Assembly (NCBI GenBank): GCA_963665495.1
Contig: OY762289.1
Span: forward strand, 3,782,001 to 3,846,000
Direction: 5' to 3'
From: G963665495 sp963665495
Lineage (GTDB): Bacteria > Desulfobacterota > Desulfovibrionia > Desulfovibrionales > Desulfovibrionaceae
DNA: 64,000 nucleotides
The translations under genes and the position numbers were made by a program. Of this stretch, positions 8,423-16,637 are shown piece after piece (positions within the stretch are counted from its first letter, which is position 1; the number at the start of each line of letters is the position of its first letter). The notes beneath the pieces were generated by a model. The model had not been told where the DNA came from. It searched no databases and worked only from the letters and a program-made list of their open reading frames with translations.

Positions 8423-8451
8423 TTGACATAAAAAAGTATATTGCGTACTTT
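8423..8451 (+). promoter_or_regulatory. Candidate sigma-70 promoter of hydAB
   Basis: A perfect TTGACA -35 is followed after 17 bp by TACTTT as a poor -10. The core overlaps the palindromic boxes at 8431-8478. Confidence 0.45.
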
Positions 8452-8478
8452 TTAAGTGCTACTTTTTTATAAAAAGTA
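8431..8478. promoter_or_regulatory. Paired palindromic boxes AAAAAGTA/TACTTTTT
   Basis: Four copies of one 8-bp half-site: AAAAAGTA at 8431, TACTTTTT at 8446, TACTTTTT at 8460 and AAAAAGTA at 8471. They form two inverted repeats with spacers of 7 and 3 bp over the hydAB promoter, as expected for a dimeric repressor or activator. Confidence 0.5.
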
Positions 8479-8486
8479 TTCGTAAT

Positions 8487-8558
8487 CACGTCTCGGATCT
8501 AGCCAGATCCTTGGCCTGTTCCTTCGCTGCCGTAACCCGGAGTCCCTGAGACGCCGTG
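8487..8558 (+). promoter_or_regulatory. Structured 5' leader of hydAB mRNA
   Basis: CACGTCTC at 8487-8494 can pair with GAGACG-cc-GTG at 8548-8558. Immediately inside it is a perfect hairpin GGATCT-AGCC-AGATCC (8495-8510). The structure ends about 25 nt before the AAGGAGG of hydA. Confidence 0.4.
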
Positions 8559-8596
8559 TTTTTATTCCGTTTGGAACACATACAAGGAGGAATGAG

Positions 8597-9853
8597 ATGT
8601 TCGATGCTGAAGGTGTTTTACTGAAAGCGAACGCCCCCAAGGGGAAAAATCCGGACGAGCTGTATTTCGTTCAGGTTGACCCTGAAAAGTGCCAGTCCTG
8701 CGGCGCGTGTGAAGAAGTATGCGCAACTGGCGCCATCCAGCCCAGTGGCAATGAGGAAAAACGCCACGTCGTAGACCCCGTGGCCTGCATGAACTGCGGT
8801 CAGTGCCTGGTCAACTGCCCGTACGGCGCCATTTACGAAGAGATATCGTATGTCGATGAAATCTTCGAAAAATTGAAAGATCCGGACACGGTCGTCGTCT
8901 CCATGCCCGCCCCCGCCGTTCGTTACGGCCTTGGCGAATGCTTCGGCTACCCCACTGGTACCTATGTTGGCGGCAAAATGCATGCGGCCCTGCGCAAACT
9001 CGGTTTCAACATCATCAACGACAACGAGTGGACCGCCGACGTCACCATCATGGAGGAAGGTACCGAACTGATCCACCGGATCAAGGAACAGGGAAAGCCT
9101 GATGCCCGTCCGCTGCCTCAGTTCACTTCCTGCTGTCCCGCCTGGGTAAAATTCGTTGAAACCTTTTACCCGGATCTGCTGCCCAACGTATCCAGCTGCA
9201 AATCCCCCATTGGCATGCTCGGCCCGCTATCCAAAACCTACGGTTCGGAAGTGGCCAAAACCCCTGCCAAGAAGCTGTACACGGTTTCCATCATGCCTTG
9301 TATCGCCAAAAAGTACGAAGGCATGCGTCCGGAAATGAACGCCAGCGGATTCAGAGACATCGACGCGACCATCAACACCCGCGAACTGGCTTACATGATC
9401 AAAAAAGCCGGCATCGACTTCAAGTCTCTGGCTGACGAACAGCCTGATCGCCAGCTGGGCGAATCCACCGGCGCCGCAACGATCTTCGGCTGCTCCGGCG
9501 GTGTTATGGAAGCCGCGCTGCGTCTTGCTTACGAAGTGCTTTCCGGCGAGAAGCTCAAAGACCCCTACATCAAAGCCGTACGCGCACATGAGGGCGTCAA
9601 GGAAGCCACTGTCAACATTCCCAACTTTGGCGATGCCAAAGTCTGTGTCATCAGCGGCCTGGCCAACACCATCCCGGTGCTGGAACAGATCCGCCAAGGA
9701 AAGTCTCCCTACGCCTTCATCGAAGTCATGACCTGCCCCGGCGGCTGCGTCAACGGCGGCGGACAGCCTCTGGATCCGGAAATCCGCGCATCCTTGTTCC
9801 GCAGCACTGTCGCCAAGATCAATAAACGCTTCAGAATGAGAAGCATGGGCTAA
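8597..9853 (+). CDS. hydA: Periplasmic [FeFe] hydrogenase large subunit
   Basis: A 418-residue enzyme catalysing reversible H2 oxidation. The N terminus has two [4Fe-4S] ferredoxin motifs (CQSCGACEEVC and CMNCGQCLVNC). The H-cluster domain shows TSCCPAW, MPCIAKK and MTCPGGCVNGGG, supplying the four cluster-binding cysteines. Length and domain plan match D. vulgaris HydA (about 421 residues). It has no signal peptide of its own; export is expected to depend on the Tat signal of HydB encoded 11 nt downstream. AAGGAGG precedes ATG. Confidence 0.97.
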   Translation: MFDAEGVLLKANAPKGKNPDELYFVQVDPEKCQSCGACEEVCATGAIQPSGNEEKRHVVDPVACMNCGQCLVNCPYGAIYEEISYVDEIFEKLKDPDTVVVSMPAPAVRYGLGECFGYPTGTYVGGKMHAALRKLGFNIINDNEWTADVTIMEEGTELIHRIKEQGKPDARPLPQFTSCCPAWVKFVETFYPDLLPNVSSCKSPIGMLGPLSKTYGSEVAKTPAKKLYTVSIMPCIAKKYEGMRPEMNASGFRDIDATINTRELAYMIKKAGIDFKSLADEQPDRQLGESTGAATIFGCSGGVMEAALRLAYEVLSGEKLKDPYIKAVRAHEGVKEATVNIPNFGDAKVCVISGLANTIPVLEQIRQGKSPYAFIEVMTCPGGCVNGGGQPLDPEIRASLFRSTVAKINKRFRMRSMG

Positions 9854-9864
9854 AGGAGACGAGC

Positions 9865-10215
9865 ATGAAAGACTTCACTAAAATATCCAGACGTGGATTC
9901 ATCAAAGTGGCCGGTTTTGCCTGCGGCTATGCCCTTCTGGGCCTGAATGTGACCAAAGAGGCTGTTGCTTCCGTAATGAAATTTGTCGAGAAACGTCAGC
10001 AGGCAGTTTACGCTGCAGATAAAAACGACAAAATCTACGAGTACAAAAAGTCTCAGGACAACCCAATGATCGTCGCCTTGTACGGAAAACAGGACGGCTT
10101 CCTCAAAGAAGGTCCCTGCGGACATGAGTCGCACCATCTGCTGCATACGCATTACACCGACCGTAGTGCCAAGCTGAAGGCTCTGAAAGCCAAAGGCGTC
10201 AAACTCGCTATCTAG
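9865..10215 (+). CDS. hydB: Periplasmic [FeFe] hydrogenase small subunit
   Basis: A 116-residue protein with a Tat signal (SRRGFIK at residues 8-14) and hydrophobic stretch to about residue 35. The mature part (about 80 residues) wraps the large subunit in known Desulfovibrio structures and carries no cofactor ligands. It shares the hydA transcript (11-nt gap, AAGGAG Shine-Dalgarno) and provides the export signal for the heterodimer. Confidence 0.95.
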   Translation: MKDFTKISRRGFIKVAGFACGYALLGLNVTKEAVASVMKFVEKRQQAVYAADKNDKIYEYKKSQDNPMIVALYGKQDGFLKEGPCGHESHHLLHTHYTDRSAKLKALKAKGVKLAI

Positions 10216-10486
10216 TATCTGACGGTTCAACCTGCGGCGAGGGGTCACTGATCCAAGGGTTGAGCATTTCCACACGCCACTTTTTTTGTAATATCCGATG
10301 CTGCCTCTTCTTTTTTTATAGTAAAAATTCTGCAAAGCGGCTCCAGAAGAGACTGAAAGCATCCGCCGGAAAGGGTTTCCGAAAAACCCCTGAAAAATTT
10401 TATCGCCAGTGACCTAACAATCCACAATAAAACACTTAATGGTAACGCAACAAATAAAAAGACAGCGTATTGTAAGAAAACAGCAC

Positions 10487-10504
10487 TTGTGCTATTATTC
10501 ACAA
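10487..10504. promoter_or_regulatory. Rex-like operator
   Basis: TTGTGCTATTATTCACAA is an 18-bp imperfect palindrome matching the Rex consensus TTGTGAAATATTTCACAA at 14 positions, with both outer TTGTG/CACAA arms intact. It overlaps the predicted -35 at 10498, so a bound repressor would block RNA polymerase. Confidence 0.55.
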
Positions 10505-10526
10505 TATGCACCATAAAAATTATAAC
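10498..10526 (+). promoter_or_regulatory. Sigma-70 promoter of TM1266-aspA-hydF operon
   Basis: TTCACA (10498-10503), a 17-bp spacer and TATAAC (10521-10526) each match consensus at five of six positions. The start point would be near 10533. Confidence 0.6.
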
Positions 10527-10727
10527 TAGTTAATTTATTATCTTTTTTATTTTTTTAAACGTGAAGAACAACTGCCTGCGGTAAGGGATTACTGAACCAA
10601 AGGGTGGGATTCCGGAATCTGGCTGACAGGTTCACTGCTTTTCCCATTTCCTTTGCCTTTTTCCCGGAGTTACAGCACGCACGCTGCCCCCCGCAGACGT
10701 TCCCCTCTCAACCAAGGAGAATATGAC

Positions 10728-10970
10728 ATGGATAAGCGGATTGGGGTTATTGGCGTTTTTATCAAAGACAGACTGAAATCTGCCCAGACTGTGAACACCA
10801 TTCTCGCTGACAACGGAAGTCTGATTATCGGACGTCTCGGGTTGCCCTGTCCGGAAAGAGGCATCAGCGTCATCAGTCTGATCATCGAAGCCACCACCGA
10901 TGAAGTCGGCGCTTTTACAGGAAAACTCGGCATGCTTGATGGGGTGCGGGTCAAATCCTTTTTGGTCTGA
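10728..10970 (+). CDS. Iron-only hydrogenase system regulator, TM1266-type
   Basis: An 80-residue protein beginning MDKRIGVIGVFI and ending in a ferredoxin-like beta-alpha-beta pattern with ISVISLIIEATTDEVGAFTGKLG. This matches the small ACT/NikR-C-like putative regulators (TM1266 family) that occur with [FeFe] hydrogenase maturation genes. AAGGAGA seven bases before ATG fixes the start. It is first in a probable operon with aspA and hydF. It has no DNA-binding domain that I can recognise, so ligand sensing or partner binding is more likely than direct DNA binding. Confidence 0.8.
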   Translation: MDKRIGVIGVFIKDRLKSAQTVNTILADNGSLIIGRLGLPCPERGISVISLIIEATTDEVGAFTGKLGMLDGVRVKSFLV

Positions 10971-11143
10971 ACCGTATCAGGTAACCTGATGACCAAACCA
11001 TTCCAACAGACGGAAGTAGTATGCGATTTTCATTTGTATAGCTACTAAACTTTCATAAAATGTCCTCAACAATTCGAATAGAAAAAAGCTTGAAGTGCAG
11101 GAAAGGCTGCTGCCCTGACGATTCAAGCAGAGACGGCAACTCC

Positions 11144-12595
11144 ATGAGAAAAGAAACTGACTGTCTTGGCGCCCGGGATTTACCTGCCGACGCCTACTAC
11201 GGCATCCATACGCTCCGGGCACTGGAAAATTTTCCGCTTACCGGCCAGCGGCTGCCACGTGTGTTCATCCGAGCGCTGGGGCTGGTCAAGGAAGCCTGCG
11301 CGCGTACTAACCTCCAACTCGGCTATCTGGAACCCAAAACAGGCCAGGCAATCATCCAGGCCTGCGGCGAGCTTTCCAGCGGCACACTTGACGCGCACAT
11401 TCTGGTGGACGCTTTCCAGGGCGGCGCGGGAACTTCCGCCAACATGAACTGCAACGAAGTCATCGCCAACCGGGCCATCGAACTGCTCGGCGGCACAAAA
11501 GGCGATTACAGCCTGGTGCATCCGTTCCATCATGTAAACAAGCACCAGTCCACCAATGACGTTTTTCCCACAGCCCTGCGCGTTGCCTGCCTTCTGGAAC
11601 TCAAGGAACTTGAAAATGCCGCGGCATCTCTGCAGGAGGCTTTGCAGATCAGAGAGGACGAATTCAAAGACGTACTCAAAGTAGGCCGTACGCAGTTGAT
11701 GGATGCCGTACCTGTGACTCTGGGCATGGAATTCGGGGCATTTGCCGAAGCCGTTGCCCGTGATCGCTGGAGGGTCTTCAAATGCCGCGAACGTATCAAA
11801 CAGGTCAATCTGGGCGGCACGGCCGTGGGGACGGGATTGGGCGCGCCTCGAGATTTTATTTTCCGCGCCACCGAACGTCTTAAGGAACTGACCGGCCTGG
11901 CACTGGCAAGAGCTGAAAACCTGGTGGACGCCACGCAGAATCTGGACGCCTTTGTGGAAGTTTCGGGCATGCTCAAGGCCTTTGCCGTCAATCTGGTAAA
12001 AATAGCCAATGACCTGCGGCTGCTTGCCAGCGGTCCGCATGCCGGATTCGGAGAGATAGAGCTGGAACCGCTCCAGGCAGGATCTTCCATCATGGCCGGA
12101 AAAATCAACCCGGTGATCCCTGAAGCAGTGGTTCAGGCCGGACTGAAAGTCATGGGCAACGATGCCACCATTGCCACTGCCGCTTCTCTCGGGCAACTCG
12201 AACTGAACCACCTGCTACCGCTGATCGCCCACGACATCCTCGAATCCCTGACTTTGTTGAAAAACTGCGTACGTATTTTCGATTCGCGCTGCATCCGCAC
12301 CCTGCGTCCGCGGCAACAGCGTTGTGCGGCACTTGTCGCACAGAGCCGCGCCCTTGCCACGGTGCTGGTTCCCGTGCTCGGATACGAACGGGTGCAACAA
12401 TACCTGACCGAAGCCGACGCAGCGTCTGTGTCCCTGGCCGAATTGCTGATCAACCGCGGCATTGCGGACCGGCCGCGTATCGAGGACCTGCTCTCCCCCA
12501 GAAGAATGCGCAAACTCGGCTTTACAGATGAAGACTACGCGGGCATCTCTCCCGAACCGTCCGGCCAGAAAAATACGGACAATAAAGGGCCCTGA
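11144..12595 (+). CDS. aspA: Aspartate ammonia-lyase (hydrogenase-cluster type)
   Basis: A 483-residue member of the fumarase/aspartase superfamily. ADAYYGIHTLRALENF near the start and GSSIMAGKINPVIPEAV near residue 320 are hallmark segments; the usual Pro of GSSIMP is Ala. Aspartase releases fumarate and ammonium from aspartate. Its place between a TM1266-type gene and hydF recurs in [FeFe] hydrogenase loci, and ammonium could feed the dithiomethylamine bridge of the H-cluster; that link is inference. The start at 11144 fits the family; the frame is open to an ATG at 11060 that would add 28 untypical residues and has no Shine-Dalgarno. Confidence 0.88.
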   Translation: MRKETDCLGARDLPADAYYGIHTLRALENFPLTGQRLPRVFIRALGLVKEACARTNLQLGYLEPKTGQAIIQACGELSSGTLDAHILVDAFQGGAGTSANMNCNEVIANRAIELLGGTKGDYSLVHPFHHVNKHQSTNDVFPTALRVACLLELKELENAAASLQEALQIREDEFKDVLKVGRTQLMDAVPVTLGMEFGAFAEAVARDRWRVFKCRERIKQVNLGGTAVGTGLGAPRDFIFRATERLKELTGLALARAENLVDATQNLDAFVEVSGMLKAFAVNLVKIANDLRLLASGPHAGFGEIELEPLQAGSSIMAGKINPVIPEAVVQAGLKVMGNDATIATAASLGQLELNHLLPLIAHDILESLTLLKNCVRIFDSRCIRTLRPRQQRCAALVAQSRALATVLVPVLGYERVQQYLTEADAASVSLAELLINRGIADRPRIEDLLSPRRMRKLGFTDEDYAGISPEPSGQKNTDNKGP

Positions 12596-12778
12596 ATAAA
12601 AGATGCAAGGGACTATTCAGCCAGGTCAGGCATGCGGGAAACTTTTTCCGGTCTTGGCTGCCACTGATGCCCCTGACAATAATCCGCTCACTGAGAGATG
12701 GTTCGGAACACGAAACAGGAAAGACGCGCATTGTGCATTTAACCTCAACATCGCAAGGCTTCGTACGCCGGAGTAGCT

Positions 12779-13969
12779 ATGTCCGAAAAAGCCCCAAGGG
12801 GCGTCAGGCTGGTGATTACGCTCGCCGGACGCCGCAATGCCGGAAAATCAGCTCTTATCAATGCCATTGCCGGGCAGGAAATCGCCATTGTCTCCGACCA
12901 CCCCGGCACAACCACGGATCCTGTGGCCAAAGCCTACGAGTTGCTGCCGCTCGGACCGGTGACTTTTTACGATACCGCCGGACTGGATGATACGGGCGAA
13001 CTGGGTCTGATGCGCGTCAAGGCGACGCGCAAGGTGCTGCTGCGGTCGGATGTGGCCGTGGTGGTGGTTGGCGACGGCGTGCTCACCGAACATGAGCAAA
13101 CACTCATGGACGAATTGCGAGCCTTGGAAATCCCTTTCATTCTGGTTTTCAACAAGTCGGATCTCCATGACGGTCCGTTGCCTGAAATGCTGGAACAGCT
13201 CCGGACCATCCGTACCTCCGCCCTCACGGGACAGGGAGTCCGGGAGCTCAAGGAGCTGCTTATCGAAATGGCGCCCGCCGAGCTCAAGGCAGAACCTGTG
13301 CTGGCCGGAGATCTGATCACTGAAGGCGATCTGGTGGTATGCGTGGTGCCCATTGATCTGGCCGCGCCAAAAGGGCGGCTGATTTTGCCGCAGGTTCAGG
13401 TGCTTCGGGAAATTCTGGACTGCGATGCCATCGGCCTGGTGGCTAAGGAACGCGAACTGACCGCCACGCTGGAATCCCTGAGCCGCAAGCCAGCCCTGGT
13501 GATCACGGACTCGCAGGTGGTTCTGAAGGTGGCCGGAGATGTCCCCCCGGACATCCGGCTGACCACTTTTTCCACGCTTTTCGCACGATTCAAAGGCGAT
13601 CTGGACAGCCTGGTGGCCGGAGCAAAGGCCATCGACAAACTTCAGGACGGAGACCGCGTACTGATGGCGGAATCCTGTTCGCACCACCCAGTGGCCGACG
13701 ATATCGGCCGGGTCAAGATTCCGCGCTGGATCACCCAGTATACCGGCAAGGAACTGGATTTCACGATTTACTCCGGGCATGATTTTCCCGACGATCTCGA
13801 TCAGTTCGCCCTTGCCGTGCACTGCGGCGCGTGTATGACCAACCGTGCGGAAATGTTGCGGCGCGTTCGCGAATGCCAGCGCCAGGGCGTCCCCGTAACC
13901 AATTACGGTGTGGCCATTTCCAAAGTGCAGGGAGTCCTGGAACGGATTATCCAGCCCTTTTACGGTTAA
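12779..13969 (+). CDS. hydF: [FeFe] hydrogenase H-cluster maturation GTPase
   Basis: A 396-residue scaffold protein. The GTPase domain has P-loop GRRNAGKS, switch DHPGTTTDPV, DTAGL and NKSD. The C-terminal cluster-binding domain has Cys300-Ser-His302 and HCGAC with Cys349 and Cys352, the expected three-Cys pattern that holds the [4Fe-4S] cluster and diiron precursor delivered to HydA. It is the last gene of the TM1266-aspA-hydF group, 183 nt after aspA. The radical-SAM partners HydE and HydG are not in this window. Confidence 0.95.
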   Translation: MSEKAPRGVRLVITLAGRRNAGKSALINAIAGQEIAIVSDHPGTTTDPVAKAYELLPLGPVTFYDTAGLDDTGELGLMRVKATRKVLLRSDVAVVVVGDGVLTEHEQTLMDELRALEIPFILVFNKSDLHDGPLPEMLEQLRTIRTSALTGQGVRELKELLIEMAPAELKAEPVLAGDLITEGDLVVCVVPIDLAAPKGRLILPQVQVLREILDCDAIGLVAKERELTATLESLSRKPALVITDSQVVLKVAGDVPPDIRLTTFSTLFARFKGDLDSLVAGAKAIDKLQDGDRVLMAESCSHHPVADDIGRVKIPRWITQYTGKELDFTIYSGHDFPDDLDQFALAVHCGACMTNRAEMLRRVRECQRQGVPVTNYGVAISKVQGVLERIIQPFYG

Positions 13970-14358
13970 TATTTTTTTGACATTGCCACGGTCCTGTTTC
14001 GGAAAATCAGCAGTACCTGATTGGATGCTATGGATTGTTAGCCTTTATGGAAAATTTTTCTTCCTCCCAAGCTTTCCGTCCTGCACTAAAACTTTTTTAA
14101 AAGATACACTGATTTCAAGCAGTTAAATAAGAATTTTTTCATCAAAAAAATGAGACACAAAAAGGGCGGCTTTTTCCGATAACCCGGTAAAGCCGCCCTT
14201 GCCTGTTTGGCATGATTCTGGAATGTTTCCTTCCGTGTGGCCCTTGTCGGTAAAACTTTCCGCCAAGAAAGTTTGCCGGCAGGAACCACTTTGTCCGTCA
14301 TCGGCCGTGCAGCTGGTACCTGCCCGGACGATAGTTTAGGTTACGTTGCGTTACGTGA
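13970..14358. other. Spacer between convergent hydF and flagellin genes
   Basis: No supported gene. It contains the flagellin terminator at 14161-14200; no clear terminator is seen for hydF on the plus strand. Confidence 0.5.
14161..14200 (-). terminator. Terminator of first flagellin gene
   Basis: AAGGGCGGCTTT pairs with AAAGCCGCCCTT across a 16-nt loop; on the minus strand it runs into TTTTT. Confidence 0.7.
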
Positions 14359-15249
14359 CTATCCGATCAGCTGCAGGGCCATCTGTGGCAGCGAGTTCGC
14401 CTGCGACAGCATGGCCACTGCAGACTGTACGATTATCTGATTCTTCACGAACTCGGTCATTTCCAGAGAAACATCCACATCCGAAATCTGCGATTCCGCA
14501 GCTGAGAGGTTCTCAGCCTGAATCTCCAGGTTGGAGATGGTGTTTTCCAACCTGTTCTGCATGGCGCCGAGCTGGGCTCGGATGTTATCCTTGGAAACAA
14601 TTGCGGTATTGAGTGCGTCCAAAGCCTCCTGCGCAGCTTGCTGTGTGGAGATGGAGTACCCTGCCGAGCCCTCTGCAGCCTGGTTGCCCACGCCGAAAGC
14701 CGATGCCGTGGAGATGCCGATCTGGACATAGTAGTAGTCTTCACTGCAATCGTTGGCCGTACCGAAGTGGATTTTGAGCTTACCTGTGGCGCTCAAACCG
14801 GAGCCGTCATGTTCGTCTGCGCTGAGATTACCATTAAGCAGGTAAATCCCGTTGAAATCAGTAGCGTTGGCTATTCGGGTAATTTCCGAAGCCATGGCCT
14901 GATATTCGGAATCGATGATAAGACGCTGAGTTGAGGTGTAGGTACCGGTGGCTGCCTGTTCCGCAAGTTCCTTCATGCGGATCAGCTTTTCATCGATAAC
15001 GCCGAGCGCGCCGTCAGCCGTCTGAATCAGGCTGATGGCATCGTTGGCGTTACGTACGCCCTGGTTTAACGCGGAAATGTCCGACCGCATGAGTTCGCGG
15101 ACGGCGAGGCCGGCGGCATCGTCAGCAGCGCTGTTGATTCTCAGCCCTGAAGACAAACGCTCAGTCGAAGTGGCGAGGTCGTCATACGCAGAGCTCAAAT
15201 TTCTTTGAACCGTAGACGCCATCAGGTTACTAGCAATCGTTAAGGCCAT
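14359..15249 (-). CDS. fliC: Flagellin, copy 1
   Basis: A 296-residue flagellar filament subunit. The N-terminal D0/D1 segment (NRLS-type SAYDDLATSTERLSSGLRINSAADDAAGLAV) and the C-terminal helix ending AVAMLSQANSLPQMALQLIG are typical of flagellins. The central variable region is short, so there is little surface domain. The start is ATG at 15249, ten bases after GGAGGAG. It is a close paralogue of the next gene, differing mainly around residues 150-215. Confidence 0.96.
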   Translation of the reverse strand: MALTIASNLMASTVQRNLSSAYDDLATSTERLSSGLRINSAADDAAGLAVRELMRSDISALNQGVRNANDAISLIQTADGALGVIDEKLIRMKELAEQAATGTYTSTQRLIIDSEYQAMASEITRIANATDFNGIYLLNGNLSADEHDGSGLSATGKLKIHFGTANDCSEDYYYVQIGISTASAFGVGNQAAEGSAGYSISTQQAAQEALDALNTAIVSKDNIRAQLGAMQNRLENTISNLEIQAENLSAAESQISDVDVSLEMTEFVKNQIIVQSAVAMLSQANSLPQMALQLIG

Positions 15250-15333
15250 AACACTCCTCCTTGAATGTTGTGTATAGAAACGCCAATAAGACCTTTTTGT
15301 GGAGGTCTTACTTATCTTTTCGAACACTCAAGG
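15250..15333 (-). promoter_or_regulatory. Flagellin 1 mRNA leader hairpin reaching the Shine-Dalgarno
   Basis: In the mRNA CCUUGA (15333-15328) can pair with UCAAGG (15264-15259), whose AAGG is part of the AAGGAGGAG ribosome site. Inside is an 8-bp stem TAAGACCT/AGGTCTTA (15287-15294 with 15303-15310). Confidence 0.5.
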
Positions 15334-15502
15334 GTGAATCCTTAATCGACTGTTTTTTTCCTTATTCCATTATTTTAAATGGTTATAAAAAATTTACATA
15401 ACTTTTACCCTATCTTTACATTTCTTATTAGAAAATACGGCCTTCGTCCGATGGTTGAAAGGCCGATCAGGAAGGGGCTTCGAAAGGAAGTCTATTCGTT
15501 AA

Positions 15503-15540
15503 ACAACCGGCCGGGAGGCTGCGTCCGCCCGGCCGGTTGT
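15503..15540 (-). terminator. Terminator of second flagellin gene
   Basis: A 13-bp perfect GC-rich inverted repeat (ACAACCGGCCGGG and complement) with a 12-nt loop, 18 nt after the stop codon; the following T-run is short (TTGTTT). Confidence 0.65.
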
Positions 15541-15557
15541 CTGGTTACGTTACATCA

Positions 15558-16445
15558 TTATCCGATCAACTGCATAGCCATCTGCGGCAAGGAGTTAGCC
15601 TGCGACAACATGGCTACTGCGGACTGAACGATAATCTGGTTCTTAACGAATTCCGTCATTTCCAGAGAAACGTCGACGTCCGAGATCTGGGATTCAGCGG
15701 CGGAGAGGTTCTCTGCCTGAATCTCCAGGTTGGAGATGGTGTTTTCCAGCCGGTTCTGCAAGGCACCCAGATTGGCCCGGATGTTATCCTTGGAAGTGAT
15801 GGCGATATCGATCGCATCCAGAGCTTCCTGCGCAGCCTGCTGCGTGGAGATGGAGTATCCGGCGCCTTCCACGGACTGGTTGCCCAGGCCGAATGCCGAA
15901 GCAGTCGAGCAGCCAATCTGAATGTAGTAGTAGTCCTCGCTACAATCGTTCGCGGTGCCAAAGTGGATCTTCATCTTTCCTGTGGAAGTCAGGCCGGAAC
16001 CATCGTGCTCGTCGGAACTGAGGTTTCCGTTAAGCAAATAGAGACCGTTGAAGTCAGTGGCGTTGGCGATACGTGTTATTTCCGAAGCCATGGCCTGGTA
16101 TTCGGAATCGATGATCAGACGCTGTGTGGAGGTGTAGGTACCGGTGGCTGCCTGTTCCGCCAGTTCCTTCATCCGGATCAGCTTTTCATCGATAACGCCG
16201 AGTGCGCCGTCTGCCGTCTGAATCAGACTGATGGCGTCATTGGCGTTACGTACGCCCTGGTTCAATGCGGAGATGTCCGACCGCATGAGTTCGCGGACGG
16301 CGAGGCCGGCGGCATCGTCAGCAGCGCTGTTGATACGCAGGCCGGAAGACAAACGTTCGGTTGAGGTTGCAAGGTCATCATACGCGTTGGTCAAATTTCT
16401 TTGGACCGTCGCAGCCATTAAGTTGTTATTAATTGTAAGGGCCAT
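15558..16445 (-). CDS. fliC: Flagellin, copy 2
   Basis: A 295-residue flagellin nearly identical to copy 1 in its D0/D1 ends (same SAADDAAGLAVRELMRSD and ANSLPQMAMQLIG regions), with differences in the middle. ATG at 16445 follows GGAGGAG as in copy 1. The two genes are in tandem with separate leaders and terminators, so they can be expressed separately. Multiple flagellins are common in Desulfovibrio and related polar-flagellated bacteria. Confidence 0.96.
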   Translation of the reverse strand: MALTINNNLMAATVQRNLTNAYDDLATSTERLSSGLRINSAADDAAGLAVRELMRSDISALNQGVRNANDAISLIQTADGALGVIDEKLIRMKELAEQAATGTYTSTQRLIIDSEYQAMASEITRIANATDFNGLYLLNGNLSSDEHDGSGLTSTGKMKIHFGTANDCSEDYYYIQIGCSTASAFGLGNQSVEGAGYSISTQQAAQEALDAIDIAITSKDNIRANLGALQNRLENTISNLEIQAENLSAAESQISDVDVSLEMTEFVKNQIIVQSAVAMLSQANSLPQMAMQLIG

Positions 16446-16528
16446 AACACTCCTCCTTGAATGTTGTAAGGTGAACTCAGCCGAGCCCTCTTCTCTGAGG
16501 ACTTATTCACCTTGTCGTACGTTCAAGG
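16446..16528 (-). promoter_or_regulatory. Flagellin 2 mRNA leader with nested stems reaching the Shine-Dalgarno
   Basis: Three nested stems: CCTTGAA/TTCAAGG (16455-16461 with 16522-16528), AAGGTGAA/TTCACCTT (16468-16475 with 16506-16513) and CCTC/GAGG (16487-16490 with 16497-16500). The outer arm overlaps the AAGG of the ribosome site. Confidence 0.55.
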
Positions 16529-16637
16529 GAAAACCCACAATTTTTAACTTTCCTTTTTATTCATTTATTTCATGTAGTTATCTTTTGTTTACAGAACTTT
16601 ACCTTTCCTTATCGTTTCTTATGCTTTTTTCACTAAA

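Larger units (their letters stand above)
10216..10727. other. Long spacer between hydB and the maturation operon
   Basis: Roughly 510 nt without a supported gene. The first part holds no clear terminator; the AT-rich centre holds the promoter and Rex-like operator listed separately, followed by a leader of about 195 nt. Confidence 0.6.

Noticed and set aside
12848..13822. Minus-strand ORF opposite hydF
   Set aside because: No Shine-Dalgarno or family resemblance; hydF on the plus strand is unmistakable.
14359..16445. Sigma-28 promoters for the flagellin genes
   Set aside because: I searched both upstream regions for TAAA-N15-GCCGATAA on the minus strand and found no acceptable match.
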